From positions 67,519,604 to 67,583,603 of the forward strand of contig CM072517.1 in NCBI GenBank assembly GCA_036898135.1: a stretch of 64,000 nt of DNA, written 5' to 3'. Origin of the DNA: Oncomelania hupensis. Taxonomy: Eukaryota; Mollusca; Gastropoda; Littorinimorpha; Pomatiopsidae. This document shows, one piece after another, positions 12,201 through 46,142 of the stretch; the stretch's first letter is position 1, and each line of letters starts with the position of its first letter. Position numbers and translations under genes: made by a program. The notes beneath the pieces were generated by a model. The model searched no databases and was not told the origin of the DNA. It saw only the letters and a program-made list of their open reading frames with translations.

Positions 12201-15044
12201 AAACACATCAAGGACAAACTACTGAAATTGTTTTTGTTACACACAACCTGTAAATATCAGAACTATATTAATTTTTTACATAAGATAACAACGTAACAAT
12301 TGTTTAATTATTAATGTTTGACATGGGATAACAACGTTACAATTGTTTAATAATTAATTTTATTAGGCTTACAAGCTTTAATAATACTGAATTTTTATTA
12401 GATGACAATAATTCTTGAAATTTGATGGCATTGGGATATCTATAATAATGTGATTTTAATAATTCTCTTCTGGAGTTACAAAAATGTGAACACAAAAATA
12501 AATGATTAAACTCGTCAACAAGACGATGTCAAATGTCTACATAGGCTAATCCAAACCGCCTCAGACTGGCTGCAACTGGGTCAAACCGGCTTTGCGCATA
12601 GGCACCTGTTGTTTGTGGTGGAAAATCAAACTGAAGTAACGAAATTTTTAACAAAAGAAATCGATAATCGTTACTTTTATTTTTGAATTCGTTGAATTTT
12701 CTTTAACTTTTTAAAAACATTAACGCGTTAAATTTTCTTTAACCAAAAATTTAATTCGCTATATCATTGAATTGTTAAATCGTTAAATATTCCAACCCTG
12801 CATATATGGACAATACAACGGACAATTAAAACGCCACAGAAATTGTAATGTAAGAATCATAAGCAACCAAGCACACTAGACAATACAGAATTTACTACAA
12901 ATAATGAAAACCAGCTCTCTTAAGAAGAAATAAAAAGTTATTGTCACAATAAAAAGAGGAAGGAAAAGCAGTAAAAACAGTGGAGATAAGTAACTAACAA
13001 ACCCCATTTCACAAACCATAACAAAAGAAAGGGGAGAGGTCAGAGCTAACCTAAAGTTGTCTACCAGAGAAAGTTGCATTGTTTAAAATATTAAAATAAA
13101 AAGAAAAGAAGAAAGGAGTCAATAAGCACCTATGAACGTTCAGCAGACGTCAATGCATAGGCATCAGTTCAGCCTCCCAAAACAATCCTGAAATTTCTGT
13201 TTCTGTTCTTCAGATAGCAAGCAAGTGTACACATGGGGTAGAGCAGACTACGGACAGCTGGGAAGGCCATGTGACGAGTCGTGTGATTTTGCACCAACAC
13301 GTATACCGAACCTTCAGCATGTCAGCTATGTCACATGTGGCTCTGAGCATAATTTGTGCTTGACTGGTATGTCCACTTCATGCTGTGTACTTATGTATGT
13401 ATGTATATATGTATGTATGCTCTCTGCATGTTCTTCTCTGATTCCTTTGAGATAGGCAATGTCAAAAATGATGCATACATAAAAGTGGAAAATAGCTTTT
13501 GGCATGGGCGCAAAACTTTGCATAAAATAAATAACCCAACAATAATATAATTTCCCATGAATATAACCAATCCTTGGCTCAGCTTAAAATATTCTCTTTT
13601 TTACTCTTTCTCTCCTTTTCTATTTTTTTCAGTTCTTTCTCTCGCTCTCTTTCTATCCCTATCACCTCATCCATGCACGCACCCACACCCATATATATAT
13701 ATATATAAATGCACACTGGCTCTTGAACATCAGATCAGTTGCTACTAGGGGTGTTCGGTTTTGGCGATTTTCCGGTTAAAATCGGTTCGACTTTCTCACG
13801 GTTCGGTAAACCGGTTTGGCCTTTAAAAAAACGGAAACCCGCGGGTTTTCTAAAGGACATCACTCGTCCCGTAAAGCACTAGCAAAATGGCAGAAACAGA
13901 GAAATTCGTAGCGAACACGCGTGGGAAAGCTGACATTTGGAGATTCTTTCTCCTGCGAGAGACAGAAGCAGGAAAGGTTGACCATAATACCGGTTACTGT
14001 AAAGAGTGTAAGACAAGTATTAAACTTGGCGGTGGCGCTTCAAATCTGAATGCACGCATTCGCCGACACCACCCTTTGCTGCTGCTGAAGCCAGCCAAGC
14101 CTGCGGGCCCTGCACCCAATAGATCTAACCCACAAGTCCTACATGCTAGATCTAGTCCGTGTACCAGCAGCGCTGACGCTGACGTGAGCATTGTGACTGA
14201 AGGAGGTGCCAGTACAAGTAAAGGCGACACAAAACAAATGACAATCAGTGAAGCACTCAAAAAGAAGCAGGTATATCCAGCTAACTCCAGATTCCACCAA
14301 CGGTTTCACAAACTCAAAATTGAAAAGCAAACTCCCAAATCTACCCACAGTGGAGGAGGGAAATTGCCTCTGAGTTAAGTAGCTAGCGACATAAACTCCA
14401 AAAAAAAAATAAATACAGAGGTTATTTCCCTTGCTTACTATGCGCCTTTACCCGGGGTAACCAGTTGTAACTTCTAGCCGGTTAACCGGTTTTAAACCGC
14501 GGTTTTCTATTGGAAAAACTGGTTAAAAATCGGTTTGAGAAATCGTACCGGTTCCACCCTCTAGTTGCTACCCTCGCATTTGCAGCACTCACAATGCATT
14601 GTCGGTGTAACAACTGATGTTCAAGAGCCAATGTGTATGAGTAGATGTGTGTGCATGGATATTTATTATGGTAGTGTCTAAAGTGATAATCATACTCAAT
14701 TGCTTGAGGAATCAGTTGATGCACCTAGGGGCGGTAATTGGGCGTCTCTTGCATTCCTTTGAACAGCTCTTGAGCTGGATAATCAGTCTTTAGAACGATT
14801 GCATAAATTAAATTAAATAATTTATTGTATTGTTTTGTTTGTCTGTTCATGATCTTCATGACTCCATTCTGTATTTTTTTCAGATGAGGGTGAAGTTTTC
14901 TGCTGGGGCTGGAATGAGCATGGCATTTGTGGGACAGGCGACGAGAATAATGTCCCTTCTCCAGTCTCACTCTCCTTTCCTGGAAAACACGTTTTGTCTA
15001 TTGGCTGTGGAGCAGGACACTCTTTTGCATTGGTTCAAAAGTGA
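242..15044 (+). CDS. SERGEF: SERGEF-like RCC1-repeat protein (secretion-regulating guanine nucleotide exchange factor), 5' partial
   Basis: Nine exons: 242-383, 1474-1629, 3299-3381, 4335-4410, 5910-6014, 6700-6762, 9372-9551, 13214-13366, 14884-15044 (stop TGA). All have AG/GT borders and matching phases (mostly phase 1), giving 372 codons. The first exon starts in phase 0 at GANSYGQLG, so about 15 N-terminal residues lie upstream of the window. RCC1 signatures recur in order: NSYGQLGQGH, CGSNSHGQLGLGH, WGSNAFNQLG, WGQNRKGQVG, WGDNKYSQLG, TWGRADYGQLGR and WGWNEHGICG, alternating with AGLRHGLAL, CGSEHNL and CGAGHSFAL blade ends. The order, the SGGWDFTLACT segment after blade 2 and the ending shortly after the last CGAGHS match vertebrate SERGEF from family knowledge. 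RCC1-type propellers bind small GTPases; SERGEF is reported to bind the exocyst component Sec5. The long C-terminal tail of the human protein is absent. Intron 6 carries a hAT relic and a minisatellite; intron 8 carries a hAT insertion. Confidence 0.9.
1812..1985 (+). mobile_element. SINE family C, 3' fragment
   Basis: GATTTGGGGAAAACGTGCTT to CTTCCAGTATTGTTG matches the 3' end of the copy at 39434. In a SERGEF intron. Confidence 0.55.
2088..2862 (-). mobile_element. RTE-like LINE, 5'-truncated 3' fragment
   Basis: (GGATA)n tail at 2088, then the RT C-terminus and 3' end in several frames (LISRNMD, ITQAIGQHDDML). Lies in an intron of the SERGEF-like gene. Confidence 0.85.
4150..4291 (+). mobile_element. 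SINE family A, 3' fragment
   Basis: Matches the last third of the copy at 45694, ending GAGATGGAAAAGC. In a SERGEF intron. Confidence 0.7.
4666..4703. repeat. C17-A21 homopolymer junction
   Basis: A run of 17 C is followed directly by 21 A. Prone to length error in sequencing. Confidence 0.9.
6779..7727 (+). mobile_element. SINE family A split by the piggyBac-like MITE
   Basis: SINE body 6779-6840 and 7494-7727, with the MITE between duplicated TTAA. Begins about 16 bp after the donor of SERGEF exon 6700-6762. Confidence 0.75.
6841..7493. mobile_element. piggyBac-like MITE inserted in a SINE
   Basis: TTAA duplicated on both sides (6837-6840, 7494-7497) with 14-bp perfect inverted repeats CTCTTTCCCTGCCA. 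The flanking SINE reads continuously if the element and one TTAA are removed. Near the right end there are two palindromes (7417-7438 and 7460-7479). Confidence 0.7.
7857..8733. mobile_element. hAT-like non-autonomous element (decayed)
   Basis: Left end CAGGGGTCTCAAACT and inverted right end CATAGGTATCAAACT. The interior near both ends is rich in GGCCGC/GCCCGC runs, as in hAT elements of this type. The 8-bp flanks (GCGTAGGT and GGATAGAT) match only at five positions. No coding remnant was seen. Confidence 0.55.
8767..9312 (+). repeat. 39-bp minisatellite, 14 units
   Basis: The unit is 39 bp (13 codons), begins CATGCCTTGTGCC and contains CTTTATCATTATCC. Because 39 is divisible by three and the unit lacks stops, three frames stay open for over 210 codons. 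These are artefacts. Units 1 and 6 share TTTATAGTTATCC, and units 2 and 7 share CACAGTC, implying a 5-unit higher-order repeat. The array ends 59 bp before the acceptor of SERGEF exon 9372-9551. Confidence 0.95.
9676..10006 (+). mobile_element. SINE family A, headless copy
   Basis: Starts at the GATGAGAGTATAAAC block and runs to AGCGCTATATAGAAC plus an AAATA tail. The tRNA-like head is missing. Confidence 0.8.
10190..10291 (+). mobile_element. SINE family A, 3' fragment
   Basis: GGCGCCTCGAGCAGCTTGAG to AATACCCAATAATAAT; only the 3' end is kept. Confidence 0.6.
10636..10740 (+). repeat. (TTTTTA)n repeat
   Basis: About 100 bp of ATTTTT units in a SERGEF intron. Confidence 0.9.
11945..12522 (-). 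mobile_element. LINE remnant with (CTTGC)n tail
   Basis: The - strand from 12522 to 12337 reads HRLVDEFNHLFLCSHF, SRRELLKSHYYRYPNAIKF and a stop, a typical C-terminus of CR1-like LINEs. A 3' region of about 390 bp follows, ending in CTTGC repeats at 11945-11968. Lies in an intron of the SERGEF-like gene. Confidence 0.6.
13746..14563 (+). mobile_element. Non-autonomous hAT transposon with BED-finger ORF
   Basis: Ends TAGGGGTG...CACCCTCTA are imperfect inverted repeats, flanked by a perfect 8-bp duplication GTTGCTAC (13738-13745 and 14564-14571), the hAT hallmark. The 818-bp element lies in the last intron of the SERGEF-like gene and keeps only the N-terminal part of a transposase. Confidence 0.8.
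13887..14378 (+). CDS. BED-type zinc-finger protein, N-terminal remnant of a hAT transposase
   Basis: Uninterrupted 163-codon frame with ATG and stop inside the hAT element. Residues 14-63 form a BED-like finger: aromatic anchors ADIWRFFLL, then C38-x2-C41, then SNLNARIRRHHP with the final ligand at H61/H62. Where BED fingers carry the first zinc-binding His (pattern SNLxxHLxxxH), this one has Arg57, so metal binding is doubtful. A Pro/Ser-rich segment follows, then KGDTKQMTISEALKKKQVY, which resembles the lead into a hAT catalytic domain. That domain is absent. It is either a dead remnant or a small DNA-binding protein. Confidence 0.55.
   Translation: MAETEKFVANTRGKADIWRFFLLRETEAGKVDHNTGYCKECKTSIKLGGGASNLNARIRRHHPLLLLKPAKPAGPAPNRSNPQVLHARSSPCTSSADADVSIVTEGGASTSKGDTKQMTISEALKKKQVYPANSRFHQRFHKLKIEKQTPKSTHSGGGKLPLS
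14727..14821 (+). mobile_element. SINE family A, 3' fragment
   Basis: Contains AACAGCTCTTGAGCTGGA and an A/T-rich tail, ending about 60 bp before the last SERGEF exon. Confidence 0.6.
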
Positions 15045-15150
15045 ATATGCAATGTTCTGCAGTACTATTATGGTGAATGTTTCAGAGGGTTATCGTGCTT
15101 TCATTTTGCAATATTTTAAGTTGGAACACTTTTGTGTTGTACATATGAAT

Positions 15151-15156
15151 AATAAA
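15151..15156 (+). terminator. Polyadenylation signal of the SERGEF-like gene
   Basis: AATAAA lies 107 bases after the TGA of the last exon. A Harbinger-like element begins about 50 bases further on, so the 3' UTR is probably short. Confidence 0.6.
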
Positions 15157-15204
15157 AGGTTTATGTCAAAATGTCTTTTTGTTCCTCTTAATTATGTACT
15201 CTTA

Positions 15205-16015
15205 TGCCCCAGTCACACCTAACGATTAATTTAAAGCATACAATTTGTTCCATGCGATTTAATATTAGGACTGATTGCATGAAGCAACCGGCCACGCGCT
15301 AAAATTAATTCCTTGCAACAGAGGCGGAAGTTGGCTTTAGCTGCGGCTCGTTTATAGGCCTCTTTGCTTGTTCCTTTAATGCTCTATCTTGTTGCCACAT
15401 ATTTGTGAAAGCTATGGCCAACAGAGTTCGAGTTCAAGCAGTTCGGCAGATAGTGAGAGAGAAGATTGTTTGCCATATTTAACTGTTTTAGTAGCAGATG
15501 ATGAGGAAATTCAACAGAGGAGACGACATTCATTCAGAAAGAGGTTTCTTTTTTGGATCTTGTAGTGCTCTCCCTTGTTGCTACGTAGGCTACATGTTGT
15601 AAAAGCTATGAATGAATTTTAGCGTGTGACCGGTTGCTTTGTGCAGTTCAGAGAGTGAGAGAACAGATTTTTTGCCATCTTTAGCAGTTTTAGCAGCGCA
15701 GGAGGAGGAAACTTTTGTCAATGGTGGGTACGGCCATGGATCGGGAGGAGGCAGACAGTAGGGGCTAATTCTGCTCTTCAAACCCATGAAAATCTTTTTG
15801 TTGTGGTGTCAGCCTGTTTTTTAGTCGCAGTGTCAAGGACACCACAGCACTCTCTGATTGGTCCGGACTTATGATTTAATTGCAGGAATTAGAACATGTT
15901 CTGTCCTCTAAATCTACGATGGATTTGCATGAGATTTTATCGTAAGGTTGTTGTACAACCTATTGCAGCATTGGACCTGGTAAATTATATGAGAATTAGT
16001 AGGTCTGACCGAGGC
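15205..16015 (+). mobile_element. PIF/Harbinger-like element (decayed)
   Basis: Inverted ends GCCCCAGTCACACCTA and GCCTCGGTCAGACCTA lie between TTA trinucleotides (15202-15204, 16016-16018), as expected for Harbinger. A frame with LLVADDEEIQQRRRHSFRKR resembles the N-terminus of HARBI1-like nucleases. Two diverged copies of a block of about 130 bp lie inside (near 15390 and 15590). Confidence 0.5.
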
Positions 16016-16018
16016 TTA

Positions 16019-17181
16019 AGCAATATCAAGCAATGACCTATATCTGTAAGGCTATGCAAAATATCAGTTGATTAACAAAATAGATTTGTTTGCAGTTGGA
16101 GAAAAAAAGTGATAAATGATCATGAAGATAAGTATAACATTGTGAAGATAATAATTTTTATATTTCATTTAAAAAAAGTGAACGATGATGATGACATTGC
16201 GAAGATAATAATGATCATGACAATGCAATATGTTAAGTGAGAACATACACTGCTTCATTCCATTAACATCACAACATATTGGTTTATTGAGGCTACAAGA
16301 GTTAAATGATTTAGAAATCACGATTACATCTATTTGCAAAAAGCAATATCATTGAGATTTATATATTATTTTACACATACACCAAAACACAAACTGCTTA
16401 ATTCCATTAACATAACATATTGCTTTATCAACAATTTGTTTTTCTTGTAATAAATAATTTATATAAAATTGGCAGCAATTAATAAAAATTAAATGCCAAA
16501 AAAAAGAGAAAAAAGTAGCTTGTAAACTTTATGACATAAGACACGGGGTTCAGTATCTCCAACATGAATCCACCAACTATCTTAACATCACAAAAACATG
16601 ATATCACAGAAAGATATTATGTACATAATGATTATTACATAACGCTCCTTTAGACGATGGGGTGACTATTTACATATCAAGCGTTATCCAAGTATCACAG
16701 GTGTTATATATTATTTAGTTAACATCGCAACACCTTAAACTGATCCATATGAGAAAGCTCAATAGTTTTTGGGTCACCTCAATCCCATTTGGTAAATTTA
16801 ACTTCTTTTTTTTTTCTTCTCATAGTCGAGTATAGTAGTTTAGTGTAGTTATACATTATAATACTATACAGTAGTGTAGAGATAGCATCTGAGACTTGCA
16901 AACCTTTGCTCATTAATCGATGTGCATTAGAATGCACACTCATTCAATGTCACCACTTAAAGTTTTCATGCACCAGTTGTCTGAAGAATTTGCCTGTCAC
17001 GATGAGTGTGTGGGGGAGAGAGGGGGAGGGGGGGTTGGGATCCCCACACAAGTCAGTGGAGAACATCAAATTAGATAAACATGAAAAGTGTCTATTCACA
17101 AAAAATGTATATCACTGGCAATTGCAAATAAGGCTCACATATTAAATCTGCAAGTTTATGTTATTTTGTTTATAATTTTGT
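16019..17181. other. Intergenic, convergent gene ends
   Basis: AT-rich DNA between the 3' ends of the SERGEF-like gene (+) and the MAM gene (-). No open frame or RNA gene recognised. GATGATGA and microsatellite-like patches only. Confidence 0.5.
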
Positions 17182-17187
17182 TTTATT
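17182..17187 (-). terminator. Candidate polyadenylation signal of the MAM membrane-protein gene
   Basis: AATAAA on the - strand, 190 bases after the TGA of the last exon. The region is AT-rich, so a chance match is possible. Confidence 0.35.
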
Positions 17188-17376
17188 TCATTTTTAATAC
17201 AAACATTAATTATTTTTTGTATACAAACATTAAAAAATGTAAGTTTCTCAAAATTCTTTTAACTTATTAGAACAAAAAGTAACCCAACACCGCTGTTTCA
17301 AGCCTTTGATGGTTTCATGATGGCTTTTGTAAGTTACATCACGTGACATTTACAATTAATGAACATAAATATTATA

Positions 17377-41314
<23,938 letters not shown>

Positions 41315-41629
41315 TTTCTGTTTTTAGTGATACTTTTTTCCAATCTGGAGTTTATTCTTTCGAAATTATCACTACATGCATCCAAAACATTGTCCGAAAA
41401 TCGACATCCGCTCTTGACATTCCGTCAGCTTTGCCATCCAGACTTACTTTGACTGCAGTGAGAAACGAGACATGGTTGGTATAGGTTTGTATTAAAAACG
41501 GTTATCAGCAACCAGACTATTTTTGGACAGACGACCTAGAATTACTCCAAGCACTACATTGTGCCCTTCAGTTTAGAAACATATTGGTTGTTAGCAGACT
41601 GTTGTTTCAAAATCATGTAATAATAATAT

Positions 41630-41992
41630 AATACTGGATGCTATGAGTGCCTTATTTCTAAATCAGACTTAAAGCGCGGCGATCTGTAACCATACAGTAT
41701 GTTACAGATACTCCTAAATATACAACCAACACATATTAATCACTCAAACCTGTGGTGTAAAGGCAAGTCGCTACTAGTAGACGGAAAGGGAATAGAATTT
41801 TGATTGCATCCAATACCATTATTGAAGGGAGGGAGGAAACCGGAGTACCCGGAGAAAACCCTCGGTGACCTGAAAAGTTTCGTACCTACATGTAAGTCAC
41901 CTAAGGTCGCCCCTTGCAGGAATCGAACCAGCGACCTTCGGCATAGGAAACCTGTGACTAATCCATAATTCACTGAGCCACAAGGGCACCCG
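41630..41992 (-). mobile_element. SINE family C copy
   Basis: Same head, GGTTTTCTCCGGGTACTCC block and 3' end in reverse complement. Lies just upstream of the MAM-gene start codon. Confidence 0.75.
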
Positions 41993-42279
41993 CTGTTTTG
42001 TTTACCCAACCCATTACCAAGGTTACAACTAATAGGTTTGAAATAAAAGGACAACAACAACATTGTTTTGATTGCCTACGCTATCACTACTATTATTCGT
42101 TTTGTACAGAGTCACTTAAAAGGTGTCGGTTATGTATCAACGTTTTGGGCGTTGACAGACTTTTAAATGGGTATCAAAAAGGAGATGTTCAACGAAGAAC
42201 GTTACTTTCAACGATGTTGAAGAGCACTGAACAGAAATTAGAACGATCAACGCTCTTCTATTCGGGGACAAGATTCGAG

Positions 42280-42750
42280 ATTCAAGATTCAAGATTTAAT
42301 CCCAGTACTCGCCCCTTTTGGGGTGCGGAGAATACAAAAACATAAGCATAACAATCATAAAGCGGTTGTAATAAAAATAACAGCAACATTACTAACATTC
42401 CAACTTTAACATTCACAACAATAACATTTTGCTAATATTGTTAATATTATTAGTATACGCCCTTTCCTAATTTTAGGAATTTACTCAATTTTAGTAACAC
42501 ATGTTTTCTTTCCAGAAACAAATTAATGACACAAGTTAAACATTGACTTGCACAATAAATATTTACTACATATAAACATTTGTCGAATATGCTTGTGTTT
42601 TGGACACTCAAAAATAAAGTGAAATTCATCCCCAATAGAACCCATATTGCAGTCCCTACAAAATCTTTCTTTCCTTATTACACCTTCCCGCCTTCCTAAT
42701 TCTATTTGTAACTTATGATCTGAACAACGACAAACAGCTTGACATGCACC
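42280..42750 (-). mobile_element. LINE remnant with (ATCTTGA)n tail
   Basis: The - strand reads CSDHKLQIELGRREGVIRKE, RFCRDCNMGSIGDEFHFIFE and CPKHKHIRQMF, then stops; this is the C-terminal region of a CR1/L2-like RT. The 3' end near 42280 is a short ATCTTGA tandem repeat. It sits between the two divergent MAM loci. Confidence 0.6.
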
Positions 42751-43289
42751 AGTGTTAAATGGTCAATTCACCGTAGATCCTCTCTGATAGGTATAATTCC
42801 GCCATAAATAGAAAATGAAGATTACTTTAACAAAAAGTGCAGGGCGCTCTCTACATGTGATAATGACATATATTTACTAATTAGCGTTAGGCTGATAACA
42901 TAGTGATTACCGATAATTAATCAGCACAGTAATCAATATAATATATGAGCGGTGTGCTTGTTGAATCCTTTTCAAACGTCAGGGTGATCATAATTGCAGT
43001 CCGATTATACACCTGTGTGTTTCATTCCAGTCATACATTTATTTTAACGTCTGTTCACGTCCTTGTGATTGTAGATCACACATTCTTTGTTTTTTTTAAA
43101 TCTTGTTGGGTAACTTTCTACTTTGGACCATATCCACAGGTAAATGTTCCCTTGTTAAATATCGTACTATTATAAAAGTACATAATTTATTTGGTTTGAA
43201 CTGGGTCATTGGGTATGTGCACGTTTGTACGCAAGCAGTTTAATATTGTGAAGCGAAAACAAAACACACGCACGTACTTTCCCCCTACA

Positions 43290-43545
43290 AGTCACGCACG
43301 CACACTTACACATGCACACACACATATACATACCACCTACACCTCACGCGCGCACATACATGTACACGCACCCCCACACACACGCATTCATACACACTTT
43401 TACACTTACACCCACACTTAAACACACACACACAAACACACACTTACTCACACACACACACACACACACACACTTACAATTACACCCACCTACCCACCCA
43501 CCCACCCACCCACACACACACACACATACACACGTGCGCGCACAC
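43290..43545 (+). repeat. (CA)n-rich low-complexity region
   Basis: Interrupted CA/CACC repeats between the divergent MAM loci. Confidence 0.9.
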
Positions 43546-43672
43546 GGAGATGCCTTAAATGTTGTGAACAACTATCACAAATCTTGTTAAATGTATAACT
43601 TTGTAAGTTATCCATTATTACGTATGTTGCCTATGACCTACAGTATAAACATACGAGATGTTGATGTGATTT

Positions 43673-43744
43673 TCTTCTTCTTCTTCTTCTTCTTCTTCTT
43701 CTTCTTCTTCTTCTTCTTCTTCTTCTTCTTCTTCTTCTTCTTCT
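43673..43744 (+). repeat. (TTC)n microsatellite
   Basis: About 24 units upstream of the MAM pseudogene. Confidence 0.95.
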
Positions 43745-44499
43745 CTATCCCCACCCTTATCACCACATTGCGTTGTTTACGTCATCACTATGATAGATAA
43801 TTGCCATTGTGAAGTAACGACCAACGATATATTTATTTATATTTTTTTTACCTTCCCTCACCCCTTTGTCTCCATTTACCTGCGTTACCTTCTTTCTTGC
43901 GCTACAGTTGACGTTATCATGATTTTTATTTGGAATCAGGATCGGTGGTGTACTGTGATTTTGACAGTGACCTCTGTTGCTACACACAGCTGACGTCAGA
44001 CAACTTCGACTGGACGTGGCATAGCGGGACCATTAGGTCAACTCGAACGGGACCTAATGGAGACCACACTTGCGATCAACATTCAAAGCGTTCCGATTTA
44101 CGTATAAATTAAAATATATCCTCAGATAAATCTGACCGTAAATGTGGATCCGTACCTTACGCGTTACAGCGGTACATCACGTTTGAACCTTACCATACCT
44201 GCAGAGCTAACGGTACAAACATAAATAAGATCATTAACAATGAAATGCTCTTCCGGATTCTACCTGTACTGGGTCACAAGGCTGTCCTTATGTCCCCGAC
44301 CTTGACTCCATCATCGTCCTTCACTGGTGTGACCTTCTGGTACAAAATGTATGGGAATCAGAGGAGAATTTTGAGGTTGGTGGATGTCAGTTCCGAGTAA
44401 AGAAGGTCAAAGGTCAGCCGTGTGGACAAGGTCATGGAATCAAGATCAAGACTGGCATCAGGCGTTCGTCACAGTCAATATCACCGCTCCCATCGAGGT

Positions 44500-44568
44500 A
44501 CTGATGATGATGATGATGCCGATAACGACGGTGACGATTACGACGATGACGACGACGACGACAACGAC

Positions 44569-44654
<86 letters not shown>
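44500..44654 (+). repeat. (GAT)n microsatellite
   Basis: Starts within about 6 bp of the presumed donor of MAM-pseudogene block B (44498). Confidence 0.95.
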
Positions 44655-44655
<1 letters not shown>

Positions 44656-45242
44656 AGTAGAAAGCTACTTGCTGGGCAACAACCATTATAATTGATTGTA
44701 TTACCTGTTTGACGGTACTGACATATTTTTTTGATACTTACTTATTTGTTTCAGCTGCTCTTCGAAGGGACGAGAGTAATCGGCTACCTCGGCGACATGG
44801 CCATTGACGACGTCAGAGTGGTCAAGGGTGGTTGCGGGGCAGGTGAACATGAATAAACCATGCTTCCTTTTTCACACAAAGTGCATTTTACCAGAGACTA
44901 CGAATGTAGTTAAACGCGGGTTTGGTTGTTGTGTTCATTTGTGCTGTTAGCTTTGATAAAAGGGAGGTAATCTGGTTTGTGTTTGTGCTAAACACAATTG
45001 TGTATACCCATTTATCACCCGCTTGCACTAAGCGTTGCTTTGTGTTCCATATACAGCTGCCTGTGACTTTGAGGACCAAGACCTGTGCCTATCGACCAAC
45101 TCGGACGAGAGAGACTTCCGCCATCCTGCCCACAAGACAGACAGCTGACCACTCAACTGCCACTGCTCGAGGTACCCTTGCTTGTTTTATAATGGTGTGA
45201 TAAGATGATAAGGTATTTCAAGGTGATATTAGTACAATTGTA

Positions 45243-45330
45243 AGTCAGACGATGGCTTGAGTTAGATCCTGTATCGGCCAGCGCCTTGAGCAAATCTTGA
45301 GCTGAAAAGCGCTATATAAGAACGATTAGA
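45243..45330 (+). mobile_element. SINE family A, 3' fragment
   Basis: TCAGACGATGGCTTGAG through AAGCGCTATATAAGAACG. Lies between pseudogene blocks D and E. Confidence 0.7.
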
Positions 45331-45416
45331 AAGAGCTTAAAATTCCTTTTGTCTTTCACAAACACCAATCAAGAGAACTGACAAAATAATTTACTTCGAG
45401 CTATCTGACGATATTG

Positions 45417-45506
45417 GAGAAGAAGAAGAAGAAGAAGAAGAAGAAGAAGAAGAAGAAGAAGAAGAAGAAGAAGAAGAAGAAGAAGAAGAAGAAGAAGAAG
45501 AAGAAT
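45417..45506 (+). repeat. (GAA)n microsatellite
   Basis: About 29 units. Confidence 0.95.
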
Positions 45507-45623
45507 AGATTTGTTGTTGCAGTAACAGCAACAACAGCAGTAGAATTAAGCTAGTAATCGTAGTAGCAGTAATAGCAGCAGTGCTAACTTGCAGTAGTAG
45601 TTGTGGTAGTAAGTTGTTAGTTG

Positions 45624-45635
45624 TGATGATGATGG

Positions 45636-45693
<58 letters not shown>
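45624..45693 (+). repeat. (GAT)n microsatellite
   Basis: Target of the full-length SINE; GAT units continue at 46141. Confidence 0.95.
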
Positions 45694-45694
<1 letters not shown>

Positions 45695-46142
45695 CCAGGG
45701 AGGCACTGTGGTCTAATGGTAGTGCTTCGGCTTGCGGATCTGATGGTCCCGGGTTCGAGCCCTGGTCGGCCATTGTGTTGTGTCCCTGGGAAAGACACTT
45801 TACTCCTGTTTTCCTACTCCTTCGGATGAGAGTATAAACCGAGGTCTAGTCTGTGTCGCATACATTCCATCATAACGGACTTTAAAGATCCTGACGCTCA
45901 TGTCCTAGACGGGTGAGTGCCGGTGACAAGAACACACCCAGCATGCACCTAGGTCCTTCTCCCCCATCCCTGGCTGCCCAGGATTGTGCTCAGTTGTCCG
46001 GGCGTCAGACCATGCGCCCAAAGGCTGCGGGTGGGCGTCTCTGGCGTCTTGAGTTAGATCCTGTATCGGCCAGCGCCTTGAGCAGCTCTTGAGCTGGAAA
46101 AGCGCTATATAAGAACGATTAAATTTAAAAAAAAATAAATGA
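45694..46142 (+). mobile_element. Full-length tRNA-headed SINE (family A reference copy)
   Basis: The head 45697-45774 has A box GTGGTCTAATGGTAGTGC and B box GGTTCGAGCCC. A body of about 330 bp has landmarks GATGAGAGTATAAACCGAGG, TAAAGATCCTGACGCTCATG and TGTGCTCAGTTGTC. It ends AGCTGGAAAAGCGCTATATA then an A/T-rich tail. It is inserted in a GAT repeat, which also provides the flanking duplication. Lies between blocks D and E of the MAM pseudogene. Confidence 0.85.

Noticed and set aside
11929..12798. hAT element with CAGGGTAGG / CAGGGTTGG ends
   Set aside because: Ends are short, 8-bp flanks do not match, and the span overlaps a LINE remnant with opposite logic.
42945..43175. Signal-peptide exon for the MAM pseudogene
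   Set aside because: Hydrophobic frame, but no donor of the required phase and a poor start context.
44422..44691. Poly-Asp, poly-Met or poly-His proteins in GAT arrays, and poly-Ile/Asn/Tyr frames in AAT arrays
   Set aside because: Simple trinucleotide repeats are open in most frames; no gene context.
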